Positions 9,401-22,513 of a DNA stretch of 64,000 nt are shown here, one piece after another. Position 1 is the first letter of the stretch. Every line of letters starts with the position of its first letter. Location of the stretch: contig NZ_CP048711.1 in the NCBI RefSeq assembly GCF_010669285.1, positions 2,170,001-2,234,000 on the forward strand. The letters run 5' to 3'. This DNA comes from Kineobactrum salinum (lineage in GTDB: Bacteria; Pseudomonadota; Gammaproteobacteria; Pseudomonadales; Halieaceae). Below the pieces are notes generated by a model. It did not search any database and had not been told where the DNA came from. It saw only the letters and a program-made list of their open reading frames with translations. The translations under genes were made by a program, and so were the position numbers.

Positions 9401-11230
9401 CTACTCCACCGTCACCGACTTCGCCAGATTGCGCGGCTTGTCCACGTCAGTGCCTTTCTGTACCGCCACGTGATAGGCCAGCAGCTGCAGTGCCACGGTA
9501 TAGACGATCGGTTTCAGCACTTCCGCGCACATCGGCATCTGCAACACGTGAACCCGCGGCTCGTCGACAAATCCGGCATCGCGGTCCGCAAACACGTACA
9601 GCTCGGCGCCGCGGGAGCGGACTTCTTCGATATTGGATTTGAGCTTTTCCATCAACTCATCGCCCGGAGCCACCGCTACCACCGGCATGTCGGCGTCCAC
9701 CAATGCCAGCGGGCCGTGCTTGAGTTCGCCGGCGGGGTAGGCTTCGGCGTGGATGTAGGAGATTTCCTTGAGTTTGAGCGCACCCTCCAGCGCAATGGGA
9801 TACTGGATACCCCGGCCCAGAAACAGTGCGTGATGCTTCAGAATGAACTGTGAGGCCATTTGCTCGATGGCTTCGTCCAGCAGCAACACCTGCTCCACAC
9901 AGTCGGGCAACTCGTGCAGTGCGGCCAGCAGCTCCGCCGCGCCCTGGGCGGACAGTCGGCGGCGGCGGCCCAGCACCAGGGTCAACATCAGGAAGGCCAC
10001 CAGCTGGGTGGTGAAAGCCTTGGTCGACGCCACCCCGATCTCGGCACCGGCCTGGGTCAGGAAGACCAGATCCGATTCCCGCACCAGCGAACTGTGATCC
10101 ACATTGGCAATCACGAGACTGGCGATAAATTCGTCGTCGGTAGCATCGCGCAGTGCCGCCAGGGTATCGGCGGTCTCACCGGACTGAGAGACGGTGACCA
10201 GCAGGGTGCCGGGATGCTGTACCCGCTTGCGATAGCGGAATTCGGAGGCAACTTCCACTGCACAGGGGATCCCGGCCAGGTCCTCCAGCCAGTAGCGCGC
10301 CACCATCCCCGCGTGATAGCTGGTGCCGCAGGCGACGATCTGTATCGCCTGCACCTGGTCGAAAATAGCGGCGGCGGCTGAGCCAAATACATCATCGGCA
10401 ATGTCGTGGGCACCCACGGCCGGCACGGTCGCCGCCAGCGCCCGCGGTTGTTCGTAGATTTCCTTGAGCATGTAGTGCTCGTAGTCACCCAGGCCGGTGC
10501 TCTCGGCGGCGGCTGACAGACGTTTCATGTCGCGCGCCACGGGCGCCCCGCTGACATCGAGTATCCGCAGGCTGGTGGCGCTCATCTGCACCATGTCGCC
10601 CTCTTCCAGATAGATGAAGCGGTCGGTCACCTGGCGCAGCGCAAGCTGGTCGGAAGCCAGGAAATTCTCGCCGATGCCGACGCCGACCACCAGCGGGCTA
10701 CCGGCACGGGTGGCTACCACCTCGTCCGGATGCGCCGTGTCGACCGCAGCCAGCGCGTAGGCGCCCTGCAGGCGCTGCACGGTAGCCTGCATTGCCTGCA
10801 GCAGGCTATCGCCACCAGCCAGCTGCCGGTGCAGCAGGTGAACCACGACCTCGGTATCGGTGCCGGAAAAAAACTCGTAGCCGTCTGCCTGCAATTCCTC
10901 GCGCAACAGACCATGATTTTCGATTATGCCATTGTGGACAACGGCCACGCGCTCTCCCGACAGGTGCGGGTGGGCATTGGCCGCGGAGGGCACCCCATGG
11001 GTAGCCCAGCGGGTGTGGGCAATGCCGATGCAACCCAGTTTTGGCTCCAGTTGCTGGGCCTGTTCCAGCTCGGCGACCTTGCCCTGGCGCTTGTGCAGCA
11101 GCAGGTTGCGTTCATTGTCGATCAGCGCCATGCCGGCGGAGTCATAGCCCCGGTATTCCAACCGTCGCAGACCCTCCAGCAGAATTTCCGAAACTTCCCG
11201 CCGGGCCGTTGCCGCTACGATACCGCACAT
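9401..11230 (-). CDS. glmS: Glutamine-fructose-6-phosphate aminotransferase (isomerizing)
   Basis: First enzyme of hexosamine synthesis: fructose 6-phosphate plus glutamine to glucosamine 6-phosphate. The N-terminal cysteine nucleophile (MCGIVA), the Ntn glutaminase fold (HTRWATHG, NGIIEN) and the two SIS sugar isomerase domains (ACGTSYHAG, VSQSGETADT, GRGIQYPIALEGALKLKEISYIHAEAY) are all visible. It ends in the canonical KPRNLAKSVTVE. Length 609 residues matches E. coli. It lies 3 bp downstream of glmU on the same strand, so both feed UDP-GlcNAc for peptidoglycan and LPS. I see no glmS ribozyme, as expected in Gammaproteobacteria. Confidence 0.97.
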   Translation of the reverse strand: MCGIVAATARREVSEILLEGLRRLEYRGYDSAGMALIDNERNLLLHKRQGKVAELEQAQQLEPKLGCIGIAHTRWATHGVPSAANAHPHLSGERVAVVHNGIIENHGLLREELQADGYEFFSGTDTEVVVHLLHRQLAGGDSLLQAMQATVQRLQGAYALAAVDTAHPDEVVATRAGSPLVVGVGIGENFLASDQLALRQVTDRFIYLEEGDMVQMSATSLRILDVSGAPVARDMKRLSAAAESTGLGDYEHYMLKEIYEQPRALAATVPAVGAHDIADDVFGSAAAAIFDQVQAIQIVACGTSYHAGMVARYWLEDLAGIPCAVEVASEFRYRKRVQHPGTLLVTVSQSGETADTLAALRDATDDEFIASLVIANVDHSSLVRESDLVFLTQAGAEIGVASTKAFTTQLVAFLMLTLVLGRRRRLSAQGAAELLAALHELPDCVEQVLLLDEAIEQMASQFILKHHALFLGRGIQYPIALEGALKLKEISYIHAEAYPAGELKHGPLALVDADMPVVAVAPGDELMEKLKSNIEEVRSRGAELYVFADRDAGFVDEPRVHVLQMPMCAEVLKPIVYTVALQLLAYHVAVQKGTDVDKPRNLAKSVTVE

Positions 11231-11233
11231 AGA

Positions 11234-12607
11234 TCAGTCCTTGTTTGTCGTGGTTTTTCCGGGGCGCTGCCAGCCGTGGATATTGCGCTGTCGGCCACGG
11301 CCGACAGCGAGCTCATCGCTGCCCACGCGCTGGGTGATCGTCGACCCGGCAGCAACAAAGCCCTGGGCTTCGATCGCCAGCGGCGCTACCAGAGTGGCAT
11401 TGGAGCCGACGAATACGCCGTCCCCGATTGTGGTGAGGTGCTTGTTGACGCCATCATAGTTGCAGGTGATGGTACCGGCGCCGATGTTGACAGAGTCGCC
11501 CATCTCACAATCGCCAATGTAGGACAGGTGATTGACCTTGCTGCCGGCACCGATATGCGCCTTTTTAGTCTCCACGAAATTGCCCACCCTGGCGCCTCCA
11601 TCCAGCACAGTGCCGGGTCGCAGACGGGCGTAGGGGCCAACGCTGCAACCCGCGCCCACAATGGTCTCCTGCAGATGGCTCATGGCCTGTACCTCGCTGT
11701 CGGCGCCCACGGTGACATCGCGCAGCACGCAATTGGGACCGATGCGCACCCCGTCTGCCAGTACCACCTCGCCGGAAAAGACGCAATTGACGTCAATGAC
11801 CACGTCGCGACCGCAATGCAGGCTGCCGCGGATATCCACCCGAGCCGGGTCTGCCAGGTGCACACCGGCGAGCAACAGTTCCCGTGCCTGCCGCTGCTGC
11901 AGCGAACGCTCCAGCTGGCTGAGCTGCAGTTGGTCGTTGACCCCCAACACCTCCAGCGGGTCCGCAGCGCTGGCGGTATTGACCACCACGCCGTCGGCTA
12001 CCGCCATGGCCAGTACCTCGGGCAGGTAGTACTCGCCCTGCTGGTTGTCGTTGCCCACCAGCGGCAGGTAGCGGCGCAGCAACGCGGCGGGTGCCGCGAG
12101 AATGCCGGAATTGACTTCAGTCAACATGCGCTGCTCGGCGCTGGCATCCTTGTGTTCGACGACTGCGGCAAAGCGGCCGGCGCTATCGCGCAGGATACGC
12201 CCGTAACCGCCCGGGTCCTGAAGTTCAACCGTCAGCAGGGCAGGTTCGATGCGGGCACTGTCCACCAGCGCCCGCAGGGTGTCGGCAGCGATCAGCGGCA
12301 CATCGCCATACAACACCAGTACCGTACTGTCGTCCTCGACTCCGGGCAGGGCTTGCAGCACGGCGTGGCCGGTACCGAGTTGCTCCGCCTGCTCGACCCA
12401 TTGCAATGGTTCTGCCGCGAAGGCCTCACGCACCAGCTCCGAGCCGTGGCCTGTCACCACATGCACCGCCTCCGGTTGCAGCGCGTGGGCCGCATTGACC
12501 ACATGTTGCAACAGTGGCCGGCCCGCCAGCGGATGCAACACCTTGGGCAGCCTCGATCGCATCCGCGACCCCTGGCCCGCCGCCAGGATGATAACTTCCA
12601 GTTTCAT
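11234..12607 (-). CDS. glmU: Bifunctional UDP-GlcNAc pyrophosphorylase / glucosamine-1-P acetyltransferase
   Basis: Catalyses the last two steps to UDP-GlcNAc: acetylation of glucosamine 1-phosphate and uridyl transfer. The N-terminal nucleotidyltransferase domain begins EVIILAAGQGSRMRSRLPKVLHPLAG, with the uridyltransferase signature GSRM and lysine of PKVLH. From about residue 250 there are left-handed beta-helix hexapeptide repeats (ADGVRIGPNCVLRDVTVGADS), with the acetyl-CoA region NIGAGTITCNYDG. Length 457 against 456 in E. coli. The gene lies between atpC, from which a terminator separates it, and glmS. Confidence 0.97.
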   Translation of the reverse strand: MKLEVIILAAGQGSRMRSRLPKVLHPLAGRPLLQHVVNAAHALQPEAVHVVTGHGSELVREAFAAEPLQWVEQAEQLGTGHAVLQALPGVEDDSTVLVLYGDVPLIAADTLRALVDSARIEPALLTVELQDPGGYGRILRDSAGRFAAVVEHKDASAEQRMLTEVNSGILAAPAALLRRYLPLVGNDNQQGEYYLPEVLAMAVADGVVVNTASAADPLEVLGVNDQLQLSQLERSLQQRQARELLLAGVHLADPARVDIRGSLHCGRDVVIDVNCVFSGEVVLADGVRIGPNCVLRDVTVGADSEVQAMSHLQETIVGAGCSVGPYARLRPGTVLDGGARVGNFVETKKAHIGAGSKVNHLSYIGDCEMGDSVNIGAGTITCNYDGVNKHLTTIGDGVFVGSNATLVAPLAIEAQGFVAAGSTITQRVGSDELAVGRGRQRNIHGWQRPGKTTTNKD

Positions 12608-12762
12608 AAGCTGTTTCCGTCAGTCTGTCTGGCCCGGGACGCCGGCAGCGGCTGCCTGAGGCCGGAATTGAGCGCCATCCATATTAAAGCCTCGTTTTTG
12701 CAAAACAATGGCAAATAGGGTGGAATAGTGAAAGGCATGACCGCTGTCACATCTGCGGGCAC

Positions 12763-12790
12763 AAAAAAGCCCCGGGGATGAGCCGGGGCC
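12763..12790 (-). terminator. Rho-independent terminator of the atp operon
   Basis: On the minus strand a 7-bp GC stem (GCCCCGG / CCGGGGC) with a short loop is followed directly by TTTTTT. It lies 24 bp after the atpC stop and before glmU, so it closes the ATP synthase operon. Confidence 0.85.
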
Positions 12791-12813
12791 TGGCAGGGCG
12801 TGCTCGCTACAGG

Positions 12814-13242
12814 TCAGCCGCGACCGGCGCGATTGCGCATCTTGCGCAGGGTGGCCAGCTGGGCAGCCGCTTCCGCCAGTTGGGAGGAGGCCCGGCCATA
12901 ATCGAAGTCACCGGACTGGTTGGTCAGCGTATGGACTGCTTCACGACGGGCCTCTTCCGCCGCGGCCTCGTCGACGTCGCCAGCACGCAGGGCGGTATCG
13001 GCCAGAATGGATACAACGCCTGGCTGCACTTCAATAAAACCGCCGGAGACGTAATATACCTCTTCCTCACCACCCTGCTTGACGATACGCACCGGGCCGG
13101 GCTGCAGTGAGGACAGCAGCGGGGCGTGGCCATAGGACACACCCATCTCACCCAGTTCCCCGGTGGCCACCAGCATCTCCACCAGGCCAGAGAAGATTTC
13201 CTCTTCCGCGCTGACGATATCGCAGTGAATTGTCATTGCCAT
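12814..13242 (-). CDS. atpC: ATP synthase F1 epsilon subunit
   Basis: Central-stalk subunit that couples rotation and inhibits ATP hydrolysis. The N-terminal beta-sandwich ([45 protein letters not shown]) and the helical C terminus ([40 protein letters not shown]) are typical. Length 142 residues. Last gene of the operon, 21 bp after atpD and just before the terminator. Confidence 0.96.
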   Translation of the reverse strand: MAMTIHCDIVSAEEEIFSGLVEMLVATGELGEMGVSYGHAPLLSSLQPGPVRIVKQGGEEEVYYVSGGFIEVQPGVVSILADTALRAGDVDEAAAEEARREAVHTLTNQSGDFDYGRASSQLAEAAAQLATLRKMRNRAGRG

Positions 13243-13263
13243 GTAGAGCCCCTCTGTGCGGCG

Positions 13264-14730
<1,467 letters not shown>

Positions 14731-14751
14731 TCAATGTTTGTTCCGGCCACG

Positions 14752-15615
14752 CTAGCTGATCGCGGCTGCACCACTGACGATTTCCGACAACTCCTGGGTG
14801 ATCGCCGCCTGCCGAGCCTTGTTGTAGATCAATTGCAGGTCGTCGATCAGGTCGCCGGCGTTGTCGGTGGCGTTTTTCATCGCCAGCATCCGCGCAGCCT
14901 GTTCACAGGCGGTATTTTCCACCACTGCCTGGTAGACCTGTGACTCGATATAGCGCTTGAGCAACCGCTCCAGCAATTCGACCGCATCGGGCTCGTAGAT
15001 ATAGTCCCAGTGATGCTTCATCTCGGCGCTGTCTTCGGCTTCCAGCGGCAGCAATTGTTCGACCGTGGGCAACTGGGTCATGGTGTTCACGAATTCGTTG
15101 CTGACCAGGAACAGGCGATCGATGCGCGCCTCTTCGTAGGCGTCGAGCATGGCCTTCACACTGCCGATCAGATCGGCAAGGCCGGGCTCTTCGCCCAGAT
15201 CCCGTACCGCCGCGACCACATTGCCGCCATAGGTCTTGAAAAATGCCGAGGCCTTGGCGCCGATCAGGCACAGATCGATCTCCACACCTTGATCAGCCCA
15301 GCTCCGCATCGCCCGTACCGTGGCCTTGAACAAATTGATGTTCAGGCCGCCGCAGAGACCGCGATCGGTGGACACGACAATAAAGCCGACGCGCTTCACC
15401 TCGCGTTCAACCATATAGGTATGACGATACTCGGGCTCGGAGTTGGCAATATGGCCCACTACCGCGCGCATGCGCCGGGCGTAGGGCTTGCCCAGTTGCA
15501 TCCGCTCCTGGGCCTTGCGCATCTTGCTCGCCGCTACCATTTCCATGGCGCTGGTGATCTTCTGCGTGCTCCGGATACTGGATATCTTGGTCCGGATTTC
15601 TTTTCCGACTGCCAT
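14752..15615 (-). CDS. atpG: ATP synthase F1 gamma subunit
   Basis: Rotor shaft of F1. The N-terminal helix of the coiled coil ([39 protein letters not shown]) and the C-terminal helix ([39 protein letters not shown]) are almost family consensus, as is [11 protein letters not shown] in the middle domain. 287 residues as in E. coli. It lies 16 bp after atpA. Confidence 0.97.
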   Translation of the reverse strand: MAVGKEIRTKISSIRSTQKITSAMEMVAASKMRKAQERMQLGKPYARRMRAVVGHIANSEPEYRHTYMVEREVKRVGFIVVSTDRGLCGGLNINLFKATVRAMRSWADQGVEIDLCLIGAKASAFFKTYGGNVVAAVRDLGEEPGLADLIGSVKAMLDAYEEARIDRLFLVSNEFVNTMTQLPTVEQLLPLEAEDSAEMKHHWDYIYEPDAVELLERLLKRYIESQVYQAVVENTACEQAARMLAMKNATDNAGDLIDDLQLIYNKARQAAITQELSEIVSGAAAIS

Positions 15616-15631
15616 CTAGTGGTCCTTGGGA

Positions 15632-17176
<1,545 letters not shown>

Positions 17177-17192
17177 GCTCTGTTCCTCAATC

Positions 17193-17729
17193 CTAGGAAT
17201 TCATTGCGGCGGCGAGTTTCTTCAGCCTGCCGCGCACGGAACCGTCGATCACCAGATCGCCAGCCCTGATTAACACGCCACCCAGCAGACTCGAATCTGT
17301 CGTGGTGCGTACATTCACTTGTCTTTCCAGCTTCCTGCCCAACGCGGCCGACAGCTTGCTGGTCATGTCCTGCTCCAGGTCGAAGGCCGATACCACTTCC
17401 ACTTCCACCGATTTCTCGAAGTTCGCCTTGAATTGAACGAACAGGTGGTGGACCTGGGGCAACAGCGCCAGCCGTTTGTTGTCGGCCAGAATTGCCAGGA
17501 AGTTGCGCGTCGCGGTATCCAGCGTATCGCCGCAGACCCCGGCCAGCAGCTCTACCTGTTCCTGCGCAGCGCGGGCCGGATCAGTGAGCCGCGCCTGGAT
17601 GCGGGGCTCCATGCTCACCGCGGCAATCGTCCCCAACTGCTCTGACCACTGGGTCAGGCTGTCGTGGTCCCGGGCATATTCAAAGGCTGCCTTGGCGTAC
17701 GGGCGTGCCAGTGTGGTCAGTTCCGCCAT
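17193..17729 (-). CDS. atpH: ATP synthase F1 delta subunit
   Basis: Peripheral-stalk subunit that joins the b dimer to the top of F1. It begins [19 protein letters not shown], the family N-terminal helix, and has the C-terminal motif [28 protein letters not shown]. 178 residues against 177 in E. coli. Confidence 0.96.
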   Translation of the reverse strand: MAELTTLARPYAKAAFEYARDHDSLTQWSEQLGTIAAVSMEPRIQARLTDPARAAQEQVELLAGVCGDTLDTATRNFLAILADNKRLALLPQVHHLFVQFKANFEKSVEVEVVSAFDLEQDMTSKLSAALGRKLERQVNVRTTTDSSLLGGVLIRAGDLVIDGSVRGRLKKLAAAMNS

Positions 17730-17743
17730 AAGGTCCTCGCAGA

Positions 17744-18214
17744 TTACAGCTCTGCTGCCAGATTGTTGACCAGATCGGCGTGTGCCTGCCGGTCGATGGA
17801 CGCGCCCAGGACCTTCTCCGCACCGGCCAGCGACAATGCCGCCACCTGTGACCGCAAGGTCTCCCTGGCTCGATTGGTTTCCTGTTCAATCTCCGCTCTG
17901 GCGGAGGCCTTGACCCGCTCTGCCTCGACCACGGCGGCCTGCTTGGCCTCTTCGATCAGCTGGTTGGCGCGCTTGTTGGCGGAATCCACAATGCCGGCGG
18001 CTTCGGTCTTGGCTTCCTTGAGTCTATCAAGTGCCTTCTCCTGCGCCAGTTCCAGATCGTGACTGGCCCGGTCAGCAGCAGCGAGTCCATCGGCAATCTT
18101 CCGTTCGCGCTCCTGCATGGCCGCGACAATCGGCGGCCATACAAACTTCATGCAGAACATGACGAAGCCAAAGAAGGCGATCACCTGTCCGATAAGCGTA
18201 AGATTAATATTCAC
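17744..18214 (-). CDS. atpF: ATP synthase Fo subunit b
   Basis: Peripheral-stalk subunit. One N-terminal membrane helix ([26 protein letters not shown]) is followed by a long charged helix with Ala-rich heptads ([26 protein letters not shown]) that dimerises along F1. 156 residues as in E. coli. Located between atpE and atpH. Confidence 0.96.
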   Translation of the reverse strand: MNINLTLIGQVIAFFGFVMFCMKFVWPPIVAAMQERERKIADGLAAADRASHDLELAQEKALDRLKEAKTEAAGIVDSANKRANQLIEEAKQAAVVEAERVKASARAEIEQETNRARETLRSQVAALSLAGAEKVLGASIDRQAHADLVNNLAAEL

Positions 18215-18278
18215 GCCACACTCCTCACAGATATCCGGGGGCTACCCTGGGACGCCCCATTCTTGCTGGTTGCCTGGC

Positions 18279-18524
<246 letters not shown>

Positions 18525-18554
18525 CTAGCGTTTAATAACCAAAGTTAAAGTGAA

Positions 18555-19436
<882 letters not shown>

Positions 19437-19450
19437 TCACAACTCTTGCT

Positions 19451-19855
19451 TCAGTCCCTGTCTGCAGGTCGCTGCCGCAACAACAACCAGCTCCCCGTAA
19501 TCTGTATCGCGACCATCGCGATGTATCCGCCCAGCACCGCAGCGCCATCGACCGGCCTCAGCAGTGCAAAAATCGCCGCGAAGCCCACCATGCTCAGAGT
19601 GAATTTCCCCACTTCTCCGGCCAGCGCTGAGCGCGCTATTGCCGCTGTTGCCTGCGCCCCCCGCCAGCGAAATACCCGGGCGGCAAACCAGGCCTGGGGC
19701 AGGATAGCCACCAAGCCACCAGCAAACAGTGATACTGCCTGCAACTGTCCCACGGTCAACCAGCAAAACAGGCTCAGTGGCGCCAGGACTGCACCTTGTA
19801 CCAGCGTGATCCGGTACACAGGAGGGCACTTCAAGGCCCCTGCTGTCACCGCCAT
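19451..19855 (-). CDS. atpI: ATP synthase assembly protein I
   Basis: First gene of the atp operon, 134 residues with four hydrophobic segments (VQGAVLAPLSLFCWL; AVSLFAGGLVAILPQAWFAA; FTLSMVGFAAIFALL; VLGGYIAMVAIQITGSWLLL). AtpI helps c-ring assembly and magnesium entry in other bacteria. Sequence conservation is low, so the call rests on topology, size and position directly upstream of atpB. Confidence 0.88.
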   Translation of the reverse strand: MAVTAGALKCPPVYRITLVQGAVLAPLSLFCWLTVGQLQAVSLFAGGLVAILPQAWFAARVFRWRGAQATAAIARSALAGEVGKFTLSMVGFAAIFALLRPVDGAAVLGGYIAMVAIQITGSWLLLRQRPADRD

Positions 19856-19900
19856 CCGCTGCCGAATACCAGGCGCCCGTTCATCGTTTCAGGCGCGCGC

Positions 19901-19929
19901 ATTATAGGGGCATTGAGGGGTGGGTTCAA
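19901..19929 (-). promoter_or_regulatory. Sigma70 promoter of the atp operon
   Basis: On the minus strand TTGAAC (19924-19929), a 17-bp spacer and a perfect TATAAT (19901-19906) lie about 45 bp upstream of atpI. Seen directly in sequence; activity is inferred. Confidence 0.75.
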
Positions 19930-20089
19930 CCGCGAAACAGTGGCGAATGCCGCCAAAGTTCGCCGCAGTTCGCGGCAAGATACCGACAATTTCAGCAATA
20001 TCTGCCACAGATGGGGCCACCACCACCGCATCTGGTGGTTGCGGCCGAGCCCGGCACTATATCCTGTAGTTGGCAGCATCTGGCCCACG

Positions 20090-20980
20090 TTATTTGATAT
20101 GGCTGAGAATGCCGTCCAGCTCGTCCAGACTGCTGTAGTTCAACACCAGCTTGCCCTTGCCTCCGGCGCCGTGCTGGATCTGGACCCGGGTGCCGATCTT
20201 CTGCGACAGATCCTCCTGCAACCGGCGGATATCCGGATCCAGCCGCGCAGGCTCGGCCGGCGGTGCATCCTGCCGCGCCAGCATGGTGCGCACCAGTGCC
20301 TCGGTCTGGCGTACCGACAAGCCTTTGCCGGCCACGGTGCGGGCAGCCTGGGACTGGACATTGCCATCCAGGGCCAACAGGGCACGGGCATGACCCATCT
20401 CGATATCGCCGCGCTCCAGCAACAGGCGCACATCCTCCTGCAGCGTCATCAGGCGCAGCAGGTTGGCCACCGTGGAACGGGATTTACCCACTGCCTGGGC
20501 CACTTCCTGCTGGGTCAGTTCGAATTCCTGCTGCAGACGCTGCAGCGCAATCGCCTCTTCGATCGGGTTGAGATCCTCGCGCTGGATATTCTCGATCAGG
20601 GCCATCGCGATGGCCGCTTCGTCGCTGACCTCCCTGATAACCGCCGGCACCTTGTCCAGACCCGCCATCTGCGCGGCCCGCCAGCGCCGTTCGCCGGCGA
20701 TGATTTCGTATTTGCGGTCCGAGATGGGGCGCACGATGATGGGCTGCATTACCCCCTGGGCCCTGATGCTTTCCGCCAGCTCCGCCAGCGATTCGGGGTC
20801 GATATCACGGCGCGGCTGGTATTTGCCGCGCTGTACCAGGTCCACCGGCAGTTCCTTCAGCTGCTGATGTTCGGCATCCGTTCCCGCCGCCACTGCCGCA
20901 GCGTCGCCTCCGTGGCTGGCATTGCCGGCACCCAGCAGGGCATCCAGGCCGCGTCCCAATCCTCGTTTTCTGGCCGACAT
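20090..20980 (-). CDS. parB: Chromosome partitioning protein ParB
   Basis: CTP-dependent DNA clamp that loads at parS and spreads. The N terminus SARKRGLGRGLDALLG carries the ParA-stimulating basic residues. The CTPase/ParB domain has QPRRDIDPESLAELAESIRAQGVMQPIIVRP and GERRWRAAQMAG, and the helix-turn-helix lies around LTQQEVAQAVGKSRSTVANLLRLM. The C-terminal dimerisation domain ends LDELDGILSHIK. 296 residues. It follows parA by 15 bp. Two matching parS sites sit in recF in this window. Confidence 0.96.
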   Translation of the reverse strand: MSARKRGLGRGLDALLGAGNASHGGDAAAVAAGTDAEHQQLKELPVDLVQRGKYQPRRDIDPESLAELAESIRAQGVMQPIIVRPISDRKYEIIAGERRWRAAQMAGLDKVPAVIREVSDEAAIAMALIENIQREDLNPIEEAIALQRLQQEFELTQQEVAQAVGKSRSTVANLLRLMTLQEDVRLLLERGDIEMGHARALLALDGNVQSQAARTVAGKGLSVRQTEALVRTMLARQDAPPAEPARLDPDIRRLQEDLSQKIGTRVQIQHGAGGKGKLVLNYSSLDELDGILSHIK

Positions 20981-20995
20981 TCGCTGTCTCCGATC

Positions 20996-21796
20996 TTAGC
21001 CCGCCACCGGCGCGGCAGGGTTGTGGTGGCGCTTTTCTTCCCGGCGGATAATCTCTCCCGCCAATGCCATGTAAGCCTTGGATCCGCGCGAGAGGCGATC
21101 GTAGTACATTGCGGGGACCCCGTGGCTGGGTGCTTCCGCAAGTCTCACATTGCGCGGCACCACAGTGCGGTAGACGGCATCGCCAAAGTGGCTGTGCAGC
21201 TGTGCCGACACTTCGTTGGTCAGGCTGTTGCGGGGATCGTACATGGTCCGCAGGATACCCTCTATCCCCAGCTCCGGGTTTACCGTTTCCGCCACCCGGT
21301 TAATGGTGCCGACCAGCGCCGACAGGCCCTCCAGCGCAAAATACTCGCACTGCATCGCTATCAGCACACCAGTGGCTGCCACCAGGCCATTGAGGGTCAG
21401 CATGTTCAAAGAGGGAGGGCAGTCCACCAGAATGTAGTCATACTGCTCGCTGATCTCCTGCAGGGCCGTGCGCAGGCGGCGCTCCCTGTGGTCGATCTCC
21501 AGCAGTTCTACCTCGGCGGCGGTCAGGTCACTGTTGGCGGGCAGCACGTCGAAACCGCCCTCCGGCACCCGCTGGACCACTTGCAGCACCGGCACACGAT
21601 GCACCAGGACATCATAGATGCTGTGCTCCACTGCGTGCTTGTCGATCCCGCTGCCCATCGTGGCATTGCCCTGCGGGTCCATATCAACCAGCAGCACGCG
21701 CTGCTTCATCGCAGCCAGCGAGGCTGCCAGATTGACACAGCTGGTGGTCTTGCCGACACCGCCCTTCTGGTTTGCAACTGCTAGCACTCTTGCCAA
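20996..21796 (-). CDS. parA: Chromosome partitioning ATPase ParA (Soj)
   Basis: Deviant Walker-A ATPase that moves ParB-parS complexes over the nucleoid. The motif KGGVGKTTSCVNLA is directly after the start, and VDMDPQGNATMGSG and DYILVDCPPSLNML follow. I place the start at TTG 21796 (reads ARVLAVANQKGG, as in relatives), because a GGTGGA ribosome binding site is just upstream; a GTG at 21805 would add three residues. About 266 residues. Between rsmG (42 bp) and parB (15 bp). Confidence 0.94.
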   Translation of the reverse strand: MARVLAVANQKGGVGKTTSCVNLAASLAAMKQRVLLVDMDPQGNATMGSGIDKHAVEHSIYDVLVHRVPVLQVVQRVPEGGFDVLPANSDLTAAEVELLEIDHRERRLRTALQEISEQYDYILVDCPPSLNMLTLNGLVAATGVLIAMQCEYFALEGLSALVGTINRVAETVNPELGIEGILRTMYDPRNSLTNEVSAQLHSHFGDAVYRTVVPRNVRLAEAPSHGVPAMYYDRLSRGSKAYMALAGEIIRREEKRHHNPAAPVAG

Positions 21797-21838
21797 AATG
21801 TCCACCCCGGGTTTTTATTCACTGGTTCCAGCGTAGCG

Positions 21839-22513
21839 TCACGACGGCCGCAGCGCGAGCCTGACCAGATGTCGCTGCTCATCGAGGCCCGGTACCGTCA
21901 GCGACTCGACACCGAGAACGACACACTGATCCTCTATCGCCGCCAGCTCATCCTGGGGCCAGGCGCCTTTCATGGCAAGGAAACAACCACCAGGTGCCAG
22001 CAAGTGCCTGGTTCCCGCGACCATTGCGGCCAGGGAAGCGAACGCCCGGGACACGATTACATCATATTGACGGGACGTCGCCAGGGTTTCCACCCGGGCC
22101 TGACAGACGGTTATATTAGCCAAGCCCAGTTCCATTTTCACCTGGAACAGGAAGCGGGTCTTCTTGCCGTTGCTGTCCAGCAGATGAAACTGCCGGCCTG
22201 GCAGCGCTATGGCCAGCGGAATGCCCGGCAGGCCCGCCCCGGTGCCGATGTCAAGACAGTCGTTGCCTGACAGGTGCGGTACCACAGCAAGACTGTCCAG
22301 CAGATGCCGGGTCACCATTGCCAGCGGGTCCCGGATAGCGGTCAGGTTGTAGGCCCGGTTCCACTTCTGCAGCAAATCCAGGTAGTCCAGCAATTTCTGT
22401 TGCTGCGCTGCAGAAATATCCAGTCCCAGGGCATCACAACCCCAGGCCAGACACTGCTGCAGCTCGACGGCCAAGTCAGGCGGATCTGCGATCAGCCGGG
22501 CGCTCCAGGCCAC
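21839..22513 (-). CDS. rsmG: 16S rRNA (guanine527-N7)-methyltransferase
   Basis: SAM-dependent enzyme that methylates G527 of 16S rRNA, a position tied to streptomycin sensitivity. Visible are [25 protein letters not shown] and the SAM-binding loop [18 protein letters not shown], with [11 protein letters not shown] downstream. 224 residues. As read from ATG 22513 it overlaps the end of mnmG by 38 bp; a later start cannot be excluded because the first 20 residues are poorly conserved in the family. Confidence 0.94.
   Translation of the reverse strand: MAWSARLIADPPDLAVELQQCLAWGCDALGLDISAAQQQKLLDYLDLLQKWNRAYNLTAIRDPLAMVTRHLLDSLAVVPHLSGNDCLDIGTGAGLPGIPLAIALPGRQFHLLDSNGKKTRFLFQVKMELGLANITVCQARVETLATSRQYDVIVSRAFASLAAMVAGTRHLLAPGGCFLAMKGAWPQDELAAIEDQCVVLGVESLTVPGLDEQRHLVRLALRPS

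Noticed and set aside
9355-11233. A glmS ribozyme or riboswitch upstream of glmS
   Set aside because: The gap to glmU is only 3 bp, leaving no room for such an element.
10730-12718. A 662-codon open frame on the plus strand opposite glmS and glmU
   Set aside because: It is the antisense shadow of two GC-rich genes; its translation has no family features and both opposite genes are certain.
19796-21784. A 662-codon open frame on the plus strand opposite parAB
   Set aside because: Antisense shadow of parB and parA, with low-complexity His/Gln-rich translation and no ribosome binding site.
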